Below, piece by piece: positions 43,842 to 51,689 of a stretch of DNA of 64,000 nt. The stretch spans positions 381,495-445,494 of the forward strand of contig JAHBVR010000002.1 of assembly GCA_019637395.1 (NCBI GenBank). The letters are read 5' to 3'. Source of the DNA: Vulcanimicrobiota bacterium (GTDB lineage Bacteria > Vulcanimicrobiota > Xenobia > Xenobiales > JADMJV01). The position numbers and the translations under genes were made by a program. The notes beneath the pieces were generated by a model. That model had not been told where the DNA came from. It ran no database searches and worked only from the letters and a program-made list of their open reading frames with translations. Numbering within the stretch: the first letter of the stretch is position 1; each line of letters starts with the position of its first letter.

Positions 43842-45124
43842 TGCGCAGGATCTTATTGGGGATTCTTATAGCCGGCTGCGCCCGGCAGGCTCCCGAGCCG
43901 GCTGTCCCTTATACGCCCGCCGTCACCACCCATCCCGCTCCCGTCAGCGACGAAGAGTTGCTCTGTTATTACGGAGACACCCATTTTCACAGCGGTTACT
44001 CGGGCGATAACCGGCGGGACGGACCGCCCCTGGAAGCCTGGAAGAGCGCGCTGGCCCGCACGCCGGAGGCGGCCAGCCATTTGGGTGGCTGGCTGGGCGG
44101 CTATTTTCTCTTTGTGACCGACCATGTCACCTACACCAAAACCAGGCCAGACATGGATGACGCTTTGTTTCAGAAGCTACGCGCTCAATCAGATGACCCC
44201 TCGATTGATCGAAGTGGTCCCGACTTTACCTTCACCGCCTTCGCGGGAGCCGAAATGACCGGTTTGAGACGGGGCGGCGACTATCCCTACTTCGATGACA
44301 AATTTGGCCATCTCAACTTCTTTCTGATGGATAGCATCGCACCTTACGTGGAGACGGATATGGCCAACAATCAGAGTGGAGAAACGGTCATGGATCGTTT
44401 TGCCGCCAATCCCCAGCATCTGGGTCAGTTTAACCATCCCGGCTATGGAGAGGAGCCGCGCACGGGTGATGATTCTCAGCACCTTTATCCTTATACTCCC
44501 GAGCGGGACCGTGTTTTTCGTTTTATCGAGGTGAATGACGATGTGCCCAAGCACTGGGAGAAGGGAGTCAGCCAGTATAACCTCTGCCTGCGCCGCGGTT
44601 ATCACGTCAGCCCGGTGGTGGGCACCGATATCCACAACACCAAGGCCGGCCTGACCGGCCAGGCGCGCACCGTCTTTCTGGCCCCCTCCACTTTGGGGAA
44701 ATCGCTGCAGGAGCGCCGCTCCATCTTGATCGCGGCGGCCCGGGCCGGCCGTGTCTACGCCACCGAAAATCAAACTCTGCAACTGCAGTGGAGTCTGGAT
44801 GGCCAGCTCATGGGTTCGCGCCTGGAGCGGCGCGATGAAGGGGAAATCCAGGTCACGGCTCAGTGCGCTAACGGGTTGATCACGCGCCTGGAAGTGGCCG
44901 CCGATCGCAAGCCGGATGTCAGCGAGGACAAGATCGACAACGAGTCTCAGTGTACGCGAGTCTTGGCCCGGTGGAAACCGGGCCAATGCCAATTTCAGGG
45001 CAGCCGGAAAGTCAAACTACGAGGGGTGCATTACCTTTACGTGCGTCTTTGGATTGCCACCGGGGAACGGGCCGTCACCGCACCGATCTATTTGGAGTCG
45101 GCATCCACGGGCAGCAAACCTTGA
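43841..45124 (+). CDS. PHP/CehA-like metallohydrolase lipoprotein
   Basis: 427 residues. Lipobox IAGC (residues 10-13, after RRILLGIL) gives a lipid-anchored periplasmic or surface protein. PHP-type metal motifs: YGDTHFHSGYSGDN, FVTDHVTY, LGQFNHPGYG and GTDIHNTKAG. Members such as CehA hydrolyse carbamates or phosphate/phosphonate esters; the substrate is unknown. Its ATG shares one base with the ligase stop (TGATG), placing it in the ATPase-ligase operon, though functionally the link is not evident. Confidence 0.85.
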   Translation: MRRILLGILIAGCARQAPEPAVPYTPAVTTHPAPVSDEELLCYYGDTHFHSGYSGDNRRDGPPLEAWKSALARTPEAASHLGGWLGGYFLFVTDHVTYTKTRPDMDDALFQKLRAQSDDPSIDRSGPDFTFTAFAGAEMTGLRRGGDYPYFDDKFGHLNFFLMDSIAPYVETDMANNQSGETVMDRFAANPQHLGQFNHPGYGEEPRTGDDSQHLYPYTPERDRVFRFIEVNDDVPKHWEKGVSQYNLCLRRGYHVSPVVGTDIHNTKAGLTGQARTVFLAPSTLGKSLQERRSILIAAARAGRVYATENQTLQLQWSLDGQLMGSRLERRDEGEIQVTAQCANGLITRLEVAADRKPDVSEDKIDNESQCTRVLARWKPGQCQFQGSRKVKLRGVHYLYVRLWIATGERAVTAPIYLESASTGSKP

Positions 45125-45228
45125 GCTAATACGAGGCGACTGTAGATCTCACCGGCGCTGTCGCCCTGGTGATCGACGGTGTTGTTGGTGTTATAGGTGC
45201 TCAGGCTGGCACTGAAAGCATACAACAT
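45088..45228 (-). CDS. Small protein, 46 aa
   Basis: 46 residues from ATG 45226-45228, with GAGGGA about seven bases upstream on the minus strand. It reads MLYAFSASLSTYNTNN, then TVDHQGDSAGEIYSRLVLAQ, then GLLPVDADSK. It overlaps the end of the PHP gene by 37 bp. It looks translated on codon use and ribosome site but has no known family. It lies 86 bp after the cysteine-peptidase-like gene on the same strand and may be a partner or inhibitor of it. Confidence 0.45.
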   Translation of the reverse strand: MLYAFSASLSTYNTNNTVDHQGDSAGEIYSRLVLAQGLLPVDADSK

Positions 45229-45313
45229 GTTCAAATCCCTCGTTCGTTTCCGGTTCCTCTCGGGGTGAACCTGAAACGTTTATAAAGCAGGGACCTGAAA
45301 TAACCATGAATGG

Positions 45314-46429
45314 CTAGGTGAAGACGAAGGCGTTGGTCAGCTGGTTGCCCCGTGTATCAGTGCCGTTGGCGGCTTTGGCGGTGCCGTAGCTGTCGGTTTT
45401 GCCGTTGTCCTGGTAGACGGCGTGGACATTATTCCAGGCTACCGCGCCGTCTTGCTTGGAGGCGGTCTTCGGATCGATGTCCTTGATTTTGTTGCCCAGG
45501 CCAAGCAATTGCGCAGCCTTCTTGGGGTCGAAACCGCTGTCGAGCTTCTTGAGGGTTTGCTCGAAGCTGCCCATACCTTCTTGCGAGCCGCGCTTGGCGA
45601 TGGTGGCAAAGCACAGGATGGCCAGGGATTTGGCCTCGTTGGGCTTGCCTTTGAAGTTGGCGAACTTGGCGGCCGTCTTCAGCTCATCCTTGGAAATGGT
45701 CAGCTTCTTGCCGTCCTGCTGCACCACATCGTAGCCGTTGCCGGTCTTGGTTACAGATTGGAAAACTTTACCATCATATTTGTCCAGGGCGCCCTTGATG
45801 ACAGCTACGGAGGCACAGTTGCCCTCTTTGGTCTGGCCAAACTGGCTGAAAAGCTCGTCATATTTGCCCTTGTTGGCGCTACTGTTGGCCGAGGCGCTTT
45901 CCTCGGCGGCGTTGTCCGTGCTGCTGCTCTCGGCGCTGGCATTGGCGGCCGGAGCACTGCCCCCGTTGATGTCAGTGATCATACTGCGGTCGTTGGTGCC
46001 GTTCATAGAGCCGGCACTGCTGCCGCCACCGCCACTGCCACTGCCGCCGGTGCTGGCAATGGCCTGGTCGAGGAACTTCTCGTCCTCCATCGTCCAACTG
46101 CCCGTGCTGCCGTCAGCGCCACTGGAGGCATCCGCCGGAGCCGCCTCGGCCGGCCCGCCACTTCTAGCGGGAGCTTTGGATTCGCCGCCCGGAGCGGGCG
46201 CCCCCAGCCAGCCGAAGTCGGGGATGGGTCCAGCCTGACCGAAGTCGATATCCAGCATTTCGCCGCCACTGCCAACGCCGTTGACGGCCTCGACTCCCTG
46301 GCTTTGATCGCCACCCAGGCGAGCCTGGGCGAAACCTAACATGGGCGCGGGGACCAGGGACGGATCGGCTAAACCGGTCGCTCCCAGGGCATCGATTCTC
46401 CTACGCTCGGTCAGGGCTGGATTTTCCAT
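45314..46429 (-). CDS. Putative cysteine-peptidase-like protein with disordered N-terminus
   Basis: 371 residues. Residues 1-190 are Gly/Ser/Ala-rich and probably disordered (GSGGEMLD, SGSGGGGSSAGS). The C-terminal domain (about 195-371) has KEGNCASVAVIKGAL (a Cys at the start of a helix, as in papain-like folds) and VAWNNVHAVYQDNG (a His in the last strand). This Cys/His pattern recalls calpain- or papain-like domains, but the rest is unfamiliar and the Asn/Asp of a triad is not certain. No signal peptide. It could be an effector or secreted toxin. Confidence 0.45.
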   Translation of the reverse strand: MENPALTERRRIDALGATGLADPSLVPAPMLGFAQARLGGDQSQGVEAVNGVGSGGEMLDIDFGQAGPIPDFGWLGAPAPGGESKAPARSGGPAEAAPADASSGADGSTGSWTMEDEKFLDQAIASTGGSGSGGGGSSAGSMNGTNDRSMITDINGGSAPAANASAESSSTDNAAEESASANSSANKGKYDELFSQFGQTKEGNCASVAVIKGALDKYDGKVFQSVTKTGNGYDVVQQDGKKLTISKDELKTAAKFANFKGKPNEAKSLAILCFATIAKRGSQEGMGSFEQTLKKLDSGFDPKKAAQLLGLGNKIKDIDPKTASKQDGAVAWNNVHAVYQDNGKTDSYGTAKAANGTDTRGNQLTNAFVFT

Positions 46430-46468
46430 GTGCGTGCATTCCTCGCTTTAACCAAAGTGGGGGTGCCA

Positions 46469-46484
46469 GGGAGGATAGCCTCCC
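46469..46484. other. Inverted repeat between ispH and the peptidase-like gene
   Basis: GGGAGG-ATAG-CCTCCC is a perfect stem of 6 bp, located 40 bp before the ATG at 46429. It may be a regulatory or processing structure in the leader, or an attenuator. There is no T-run. Confidence 0.4.
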
Positions 46485-46544
46485 TTAGAACCTTGGGATG
46501 TCCTAAGCATAGCCAAGAATGGATAAACTGGGAGTGAATTCAGG

Positions 46545-47444
46545 TTAACTATGTGCACGCGATGTGAAAATTTTGTTAGTAAATCCACGGGGAATTGGAG
46601 AACGCAAGGAGCGACCGATTTCCAGCAAACGCCGGTAAACGGCCGAAATCGCCTCGGCCGGGGTGGAAGTGCCGGCGCTCAGGCCCACCAGGCTCAGGCC
46701 TCGAAACCACTCGCTATTGAGCTCGGCCGGGGCCTCCACGCGCAGGCTGGGCAACCCCAGCTTTTCGGCTTGCTCGCACAGACGCAGCGTGTTGTTGGAG
46801 TGGGCCCCACCCACCACCACCAGAGCCTGCACTCGCTTGAGCAACGCTCCGATGGCTTGCTGGCGTTGTCTGGTGGGCCGGCATACGGTGTCTCGTTTCT
46901 CCACTATTGCTCCGGGGTGTAGCTCAAGCACCCGCTCGTAGACGGCCTCGAAAAGATCCGGGGGAGTGGTGGTCTGGGCCAGTACTGCCAGCTTTTCGCC
47001 CAAACCGGCCGGCGCGGATTCGAGCGATGGCAACACCACGGTGTCGGGAAAGTCTTCAGTAATGCCAAGCACCTCCACGTGACCGGGCTTGCCCACCAGT
47101 ACCAGGCGAAATCCCTGATCATGATAACGGCGCGCCACCTTGTGCAGGCGCGTCACCAGCGGGCAAGTAGTGTCCACGATCACCTTGCCCTGTAAGCGGC
47201 TACGGTAGGCCTCGGAAATCCCGTGGGCGGTCACCAGTACGCCGGGACTGGAGGGCAACTCCTGACGGGCGCCCTCCGCCTGGCTGGCGAAGCCTAGAGC
47301 CAGAAGATACTGCTGGACACGCGTGTTATGCACGATTTCCCCGAGAATGGTTACCTCTTGAGGATTGTTCAAGGAATGCGCGGTGGAGATAGCCTCTTCC
47401 ACGCCAAAGCACATCCCCATGGCCTGAGCCTGGATCACGAGCAC
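46545..47444 (-). CDS. ispH: 4-hydroxy-3-methylbut-2-enyl diphosphate reductase IspH
   Basis: 299 residues. The three cluster cysteines are in AMGMCFGVEEA (C12), VDTTCPLVTRLHK (C94) and RDTVCRPTRQRQ (C188); the substrate-binding HG is in LVTAHGISE, and the SNNT loop reads GGAHSNNTLRLCEQAE. This is the last step of the MEP isoprenoid pathway, giving IPP and DMAPP, with a [4Fe-4S] cluster in the cytoplasm. GTG start six bases after GGAGG. The 19-bp palindrome at 47461-47479 lies just upstream, within the probable promoter (TTGACA on the minus strand), so the gene is likely repressed or activated by the neighbouring winged-helix regulator. Confidence 0.93.
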   Translation of the reverse strand: MLVIQAQAMGMCFGVEEAISTAHSLNNPQEVTILGEIVHNTRVQQYLLALGFASQAEGARQELPSSPGVLVTAHGISEAYRSRLQGKVIVDTTCPLVTRLHKVARRYHDQGFRLVLVGKPGHVEVLGITEDFPDTVVLPSLESAPAGLGEKLAVLAQTTTPPDLFEAVYERVLELHPGAIVEKRDTVCRPTRQRQQAIGALLKRVQALVVVGGAHSNNTLRLCEQAEKLGLPSLRVEAPAELNSEWFRGLSLVGLSAGTSTPAEAISAVYRRLLEIGRSLRSPIPRGFTNKIFTSRAHS

Positions 47445-47460
47445 GGTATGCCTCCAATAT

Positions 47461-47479
47461 CACTTTGTATTGCAAAGTG
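47461..47479. promoter_or_regulatory. Operator-like palindrome upstream of ispH
   Basis: CACTTTGTATTGCAAAGTG is a perfect palindrome with 7-bp arms and a 5-bp centre, located 17-35 bp before the ispH start. On the minus strand a TTGACA box overlaps its outer edge. A closely similar sequence lies upstream of the regulator operon (48459). Confidence 0.7.
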
Positions 47480-47501
47480 TCTTGTCAAAAAAGGGGGTCG
47501 A

Positions 47502-47867
47502 TCAGGCCGGCACCCATCCGGGAGGAAGAGCCTGGCTGGAGTTCTGTCGTTGGCTGGTTGTTTCGGCGTCGAGGAGCACTTTCTGCAGTTCTCCGATATA
47601 AGCCAAAAAGCGTTCGCGGCCCTCCACGCTGATGCGACAAAGAGTCTGCGGGCGTTTCTGTTCAAAGCTTTTGAAGATTTCCACGATCTGGTTTTGCTGC
47701 AGCACCTGAAGGTGACGGCTTAAGTTGCCGTCGGTCAAGTTGCACAATTCCTTGAGGTCATTGAAGAGCAGGCCTTCCGGATGAGAAGCCAGGCAGGTCA
47801 GCAGGCCGAGTCGAGCCTTCTCGTGGAGAATCCGATCGAGCCCATCATAAGAGTAGCGCCCGTTCAT
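47502..47867 (-). CDS. Winged-helix transcriptional regulator (HTH_34/PF13601 type)
   Basis: 121 residues from ATG 47867. DRILHEKARLGLLTCLASHPEGLLFNDLKELCNLTDGNLSRHLQVLQQ is the winged-helix DNA-binding part with the recognition helix around NLSRHLQVL; the wing follows (RPQTLCRISVEGRERFLAYIGEL). This family usually pairs with a membrane protein, and the next gene upstream (4-bp overlap) is one. Expected to bind the 19-bp palindromes upstream of its own operon and of ispH. Confidence 0.85.
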   Translation of the reverse strand: MNGRYSYDGLDRILHEKARLGLLTCLASHPEGLLFNDLKELCNLTDGNLSRHLQVLQQNQIVEIFKSFEQKRPQTLCRISVEGRERFLAYIGELQKVLLDAETTSQRQNSSQALPPGWVPA

Positions 47868-48439
47868 ACCGGCTCCTTTCGAGGCTGGTTCCAGTGAAGA
47901 ATGAGAGCCAGCAGGGCTTGACCGAGGCCGAAAGCCAGAGTCATGCCGAGGTTGAAGCGAGCGTAACAGATCGGAGTGGTCAGCGCCAGCGAACTCAAGC
48001 CGTAAAAAGCTCCGACGTAGCCGACGCCGCTGGGGAGTAGTGGGCGAGCACTGAGCAGGCAGAAGCCGTAACACATCGTCCAGATGGCGGGCAGCAGGGC
48101 GACGGGGTGAGCGCAGTGCACCCACACGCCGGTCCAGGCCGCGCCCAAAGCCAGGCCGGGTAAAAATTGCAACAGCACCCGGCGGGCCAGGCGCTGTTGG
48201 TGACTGGAAAAATTGCTGATGTAATCGACCGCCATTTCGCCGGCCACCACCGCCAGACAAAACAAAGCCGTCAACGGCCAGATCAGAGCGGGGTCGTGGG
48301 TCCTGCTCAGCCAGCCCCCCAGCAGGGCGCAACCGGAGGTGAAGGCCACGGTCAGTGGGCGGTAGCCGCGGTAGACCTGGGTTCGGGATAGTTTATCCTG
48401 AATTTCCGCCAGTTGGCTTAGAGCTTGAGAAATTTCCAC
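47864..48439 (-). CDS. Membrane protein paired with the winged-helix regulator
   Basis: 191 residues with about five hydrophobic segments (PLTVAFTSGCALLGGWL, LIWPLTALFCLAVVAGEMAVDY, LLQFLPGLALGAAWTGVWVHC, AIWTMCYGFCLLSARPLL, LGMTLAFGLGQALLALIL). The N-terminal ~25 residues are charged and helical. ATGA overlap with the regulator. The GTG start at 48437-48439 follows GGCGGA with nearly no spacing. The usual interpretation for such pairs is sensing a membrane condition and transmitting it to the regulator; not proven here. Confidence 0.75.
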   Translation of the reverse strand: MEISQALSQLAEIQDKLSRTQVYRGYRPLTVAFTSGCALLGGWLSRTHDPALIWPLTALFCLAVVAGEMAVDYISNFSSHQQRLARRVLLQFLPGLALGAAWTGVWVHCAHPVALLPAIWTMCYGFCLLSARPLLPSGVGYVGAFYGLSSLALTTPICYARFNLGMTLAFGLGQALLALILHWNQPRKEPV

Positions 48440-48458
48440 TCCGCCAGTGTAATCTACT

Positions 48459-48477
48459 TACTTTGCGATGTAAAGTG
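48459..48477. promoter_or_regulatory. Operator-like palindrome upstream of the regulator operon
   Basis: TACTTTGCGATGTAAAGTG matches the ispH-upstream element at about 14 of 19 positions, and both continue with TCT on the plus strand. On the minus strand it overlaps a promoter-like TTTACA-17 bp-TACACT upstream of the membrane-protein gene, so binding would likely repress the operon (autoregulation). Confidence 0.7.
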
Positions 48478-48573
48478 TCTGAAAAGGAAATTTTCCCGGA
48501 CTGGTAGATCCATCGCATGCGGTAGGGTTTTCCCTACTATCCGATAGCCGGACGAATCTTCTACACTAGGGAA

Positions 48574-48801
48574 GTGAAACGCGCCGCACTGCAAGAGTTG
48601 GTCGCCGACTTGAGTTGGCTGCGAGACAACTGTCTTCATCAGCTGGAGATCGCCGAGTTTTTTGAGAATCGTGAGCTGATCAGCTTGAACCGGGGGGCGG
48701 CGGTGGCCTACGCAGAGGCGGTCAGCCGGTTGCGGGACGTCTTGCACCGGGTTGATCAGATGGATTTCGAAGCGCCTTCCTATCCATTACGCCGAGGATA
48801 G
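48574..48801 (+). CDS. Small helical protein of unknown function
   Basis: 75 residues, GTG start after CTAGGGAA. Fully helical in appearance (ALQELVADLSWLRDNCLHQLEIAEFFENRE, GAAVAYAEAVSRLRDVLHRVDQMDF), with no signal or membrane segment. Composition and codon usage fit the surrounding genes. It is divergent from the regulator operon, with the palindrome at 48459 about 100 bp upstream; it may share its control. Its last 15 bp overlap the metallopeptidase-like gene. Confidence 0.55.
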   Translation: MKRAALQELVADLSWLRDNCLHQLEIAEFFENRELISLNRGAAVAYAEAVSRLRDVLHRVDQMDFEAPSYPLRRG

Positions 48802-49710
48802 ATAGTAGGGCTGCGAGCCGATCAAGCGCGGACCATCGTAGTATCGAGCCAGCAGCTTCTCGGGACGGCTCTGCGGGGTCGATTCGATCTGAAAGTGACG
48901 GCCATCCTGGCTTTCCATGATGTAATGCCGCGAGGGCACTCCTTCCATGGTGCTCCAGTCCACGCGAAAGTTCGGGTGGGCCTCCAGCAAGGCCGCGTTG
49001 GGCTGAAAGTCGACTTCCAGCGGCCGGCCGGGCTGGATGCGGTAACGGTTGAGGGCCGAAGGCGGGTACTGGCGCACGCGTTGCTCGACAGCAAAGCTGG
49101 CGTCCCGTGCCAGCGCCTGTTTCAGGCCGGGAGAGACCTGCTGGAGCGCCGCCAGTCGAAAGTCACCCGCTTGCAGAAACTGGCGAATTTGCGGTAGCTC
49201 CACCTGCTCGCGCAGCAAATGGGCGGTTAAAGCGTTGCCCTGGGCGTGGCTACCAGGGCTCAGGCTGACCGTCAGGTCATTGTGGTAGCTACGTAAGAAC
49301 TCCTTATCCTTACGGAAATTTTCGCCGAAGTGGGGGTCGGGATTCATTTTATAGGCGAAGTAGTCGGCCAGGCTCTCGTGAAGGAGCTGTCCCTCGGAGC
49401 TGTTCAAAACTTCGGGCCCGCCGGTCGAAGGAAATCGCCGGGCCACCAGAGCGTGAAAGATTTCGTGGTCGACCACATCCACTGAGTCCAGCCCGCGATC
49501 GATCAGGTTCCTGACTTCGGGAAAGCAAATGGTGGCCGTTTCGGCATTGTAACCGGTGGAGAGAGTCTCCTGGGCTTCCAGGTCAATCTTCAACGGTCCG
49601 CTGACCGGTCCAAAATTTTCCTCGAAAAACTCCACCGCCCGCTGAGCGCGCTGGCGCAGGCGCTGCAATTGCTCGCCCGAAACCAACTGTGCTCCGTGGA
49701 TGCCAATCAT
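48787..49710 (-). CDS. Zinc metallopeptidase-like protein (HExxH)
   Basis: 307 residues from ATG 49710, two bases after the stop of the preceding gene. The zinc motif HEIFH is in VDVVDHEIFHALVA (near residue 113), with a gluzincin-like third ligand in LHESLADYFAYKM. A C-terminal domain (about 210-307) has a beta-rich pattern with YRIQPGRPLEVDFQPN and WSTMEGVPSRHYIMESQDGRHFQIE. No clear signal peptide. Substrate unknown. Coexpressed with the CxxCxGxG protein upstream. Confidence 0.7.
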   Translation of the reverse strand: MIGIHGAQLVSGEQLQRLRQRAQRAVEFFEENFGPVSGPLKIDLEAQETLSTGYNAETATICFPEVRNLIDRGLDSVDVVDHEIFHALVARRFPSTGGPEVLNSSEGQLLHESLADYFAYKMNPDPHFGENFRKDKEFLRSYHNDLTVSLSPGSHAQGNALTAHLLREQVELPQIRQFLQAGDFRLAALQQVSPGLKQALARDASFAVEQRVRQYPPSALNRYRIQPGRPLEVDFQPNAALLEAHPNFRVDWSTMEGVPSRHYIMESQDGRHFQIESTPQSRPEKLLARYYDGPRLIGSQPYYLSSA

Positions 49711-49712
49711 GC

Positions 49713-50075
49713 TCAGGGCATGATCACCGAGTAGCGCTTGGAGCGCCAACCGGAGCCGCCGCACTGCTGACATTTGCCGGAACCACTACAGCGATATTCA
49801 GGCTCACCCTTCCAGGTTTTGCCGGTCCCGGGACCGGGATAGTCATCCTGGCATTTGCCGCTACCCTCGCAGTAGATACACTTATAAGGAGCCCTGGTCA
49901 GGTTGTCGAGCAGGTTGAAGGGCCGAGGTTCTTCTGTCGGATACTGGTGCTCGCCGGGAGTATACACGTCATGCCACTCGGGCAGACTTTCGGCAACGCG
50001 AGCGGGCAGCGGAGCCAGGCCGCGGGTCAAGGCGAAAGGTGAAGTGGAACTGAGAACGCTGGTCAGCAAAGTCAT
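49713..50075 (-). CDS. Small protein with DnaJ-like CxxCxGxG zinc motifs
   Basis: 120 residues. N-terminal 60 residues are Pro/Ser/Thr-rich. The C-terminal part holds three DnaJ-type motifs: CIYCEGSGKC, CSGSGKC and CQQCGGSGW, which would bind one or two zinc ions, with a GPGTGKTWKG stretch between. DnaJ zinc fingers bind unfolded polypeptides; here no J domain is present. It precedes the metallopeptidase-like gene by two bases, suggesting a shared substrate-handling role. Confidence 0.65.
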   Translation of the reverse strand: MTLLTSVLSSTSPFALTRGLAPLPARVAESLPEWHDVYTPGEHQYPTEEPRPFNLLDNLTRAPYKCIYCEGSGKCQDDYPGPGTGKTWKGEPEYRCSGSGKCQQCGGSGWRSKRYSVIMP

Positions 50076-50111
50076 CTCCTCTGAACCTCGGCGGACCTGT
50101 GGCCTCTGCCG

Positions 50112-50127
50112 GTCCTCTTAAGAGGAC
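50112..50127. promoter_or_regulatory. Perfect 16-bp palindrome in a divergent intergenic region
   Basis: GTCCTCTTAAGAGGAC is perfectly self-complementary, located between the CxxCxGxG gene (starts 50075, minus) and the gene at 50214 (plus). A regulatory site for one or both is likely. Confidence 0.5.
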
Positions 50128-50213
50128 TCCTTGAGTATGGAGCGCGACCGGCCCACCGTGTGTAACCTTTTTGTGAACACTCCCGGAGGCGGGTAAATCC
50201 AATTCCTATTCGA

Positions 50214-51689
50214 ATGCAACAAAGCTCCGTGGACTCTATCCTCAACGATCTCTCCAGCGAAGGACTGCAAATCGAATCGGGGGTCTTTACCCTGGATCCG
50301 CGCGCGCAGGCCCTCAAATACGGCGTCTTTCTGCGCCGCCATCCTTTTTTGCCCATCGCCAAGATGATCCAGGCCGCGGTGGCGCTGGGAGGCCGCTCGG
50401 TGGAAATTCACTGGAGCGCCCAGGAATGGAAGGTGGAGTTTGAGCCGGAGTCGGGCTGCGCTGCCGAGTTGGCCGAAACTCTGCAGGGACTGAAGCGGCC
50501 GCTCTCGCGCGGACTTCAGCATCTACGCCGAGCCCTGGAGATTACCGAGATTTCTGAAGGCACCGGCTTTCTCTTTGAATTGAGTCTGCCCGACGCCACT
50601 CTGGCGGTGGTGGGGTTGCAGAAAGCCAGTTCCGGTTGGAACGTACACCTGGCCGAAGCTCAGAGCAACCCGCGCTGCCGGCTGGTGATGAAGCGGCTAC
50701 AGCCAGCCACCTGGAAACCGGAGACATTGCGCTCGGGCCGGCCTCGATTGCGCAAGTTCCTCAGCGAACGCTTTGGACTCTGCCCCATTCCCGTATTCTT
50801 GAACGGCGCGGCTTTGGAAAGGGGAGACCTGGAGGCCCGGGCCTGGGCCCGTCTGGGGCCGGCCCAACCGGTCCATTCCATCTCGCACATGCTCTACCAA
50901 GTGCGCCGCTTTTTCCGAGCCTTCGAGGCCACCCGCCTCGACTCTGGCCAGCACAGCGTGGTACAGGCGCATTTTCGCTGGCTCTGCCAGGAGCTTGAGT
51001 TTTCTCCCTATCCGCTGGCCGGCTTTGCCTCGCTGCCGCTGGCTCGCCAGCGCTGCAAATATTTTAATAACCTGCAGGTCAGTCATCCCGAGGAAGATGC
51101 GCAGCCTACCCTCGGTCACCTCTACACGCCCAACCAGCAACGGCGCAAGGGACTGCCCGTGCGTCAGACCGGTTTCTTCGGGCGGCTGCAGAGTCAGGCC
51201 ACAGCGCTGGAAGCTGAGATGCAGGAAAGAGGTTCGATCGCACTCGGTTCTTGTGGTACAATTTGCGAACCCATCGTGGAGACGCTCAGCTTGCCCGCCG
51301 GCTGCCTGCTGCCCGAACTGGACAGCCGGTGCACCCTGACCGGCAGTTTCACCAATCGACTTTCTTTGCATCAGCCCGGCGTGCGCCTGGGCAGCGCGCT
51401 GGGCATCGCTTCCTACCCGGCCGGCCCGTCGCTGGCGTTTCCGGTGTTGGATGGCCTGTTGCTCAATCCTTGTGAACTAGAAGGGGTTCCAGGTTCCTAT
51501 GCTTTCCTGGCCGGACCCTGGCAGACCGATCTCAGTCAGCTCGAAATTCTCCAGGATGAGGCCTGCCGGAGGAAGCTGCAAAAGGTCCAGGCCCGGCTAC
51601 TCAAGCTGGTCAAAAAAGGGGACTGGAAAACCCCCCACATTCCTGACAAATGGCGCGAGGCCTGGGCCGATTGGATACGCGGAAGTTAG
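50214..51689 (+). CDS. Protein of unknown function, 491 aa
   Basis: 491 residues, soluble, no signal. The start of the protein (ESGVFTLDPRAQALKYGVFLRRHPFLPIAKMIQAAVALGGRSVEIHWSAQEWKVEFE) resembles the opening of GHKL/HSP90-like ATPase-fold proteins seen in myxobacteria, but the ATP-binding motifs are not evident. The rest has many Cys/Arg and no recognised domain. Ends near a histidine kinase on the opposite strand (4-bp overlap). Confidence 0.6.
   Translation: MQQSSVDSILNDLSSEGLQIESGVFTLDPRAQALKYGVFLRRHPFLPIAKMIQAAVALGGRSVEIHWSAQEWKVEFEPESGCAAELAETLQGLKRPLSRGLQHLRRALEITEISEGTGFLFELSLPDATLAVVGLQKASSGWNVHLAEAQSNPRCRLVMKRLQPATWKPETLRSGRPRLRKFLSERFGLCPIPVFLNGAALERGDLEARAWARLGPAQPVHSISHMLYQVRRFFRAFEATRLDSGQHSVVQAHFRWLCQELEFSPYPLAGFASLPLARQRCKYFNNLQVSHPEEDAQPTLGHLYTPNQQRRKGLPVRQTGFFGRLQSQATALEAEMQERGSIALGSCGTICEPIVETLSLPAGCLLPELDSRCTLTGSFTNRLSLHQPGVRLGSALGIASYPAGPSLAFPVLDGLLLNPCELEGVPGSYAFLAGPWQTDLSQLEILQDEACRRKLQKVQARLLKLVKKGDWKTPHIPDKWREAWADWIRGS

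Noticed and set aside
45422-46339. 305-residue plus-strand open frame opposite the cysteine-protease-like gene
   Set aside because: It is antisense to a Gly/Ser-rich coding region and has no ribosome site or recognisable domain.
50118-50522. 134-residue minus-strand frame overlapping the 491-aa gene
   Set aside because: It runs through the palindrome region and the 5' end of a better gene and has no domain.
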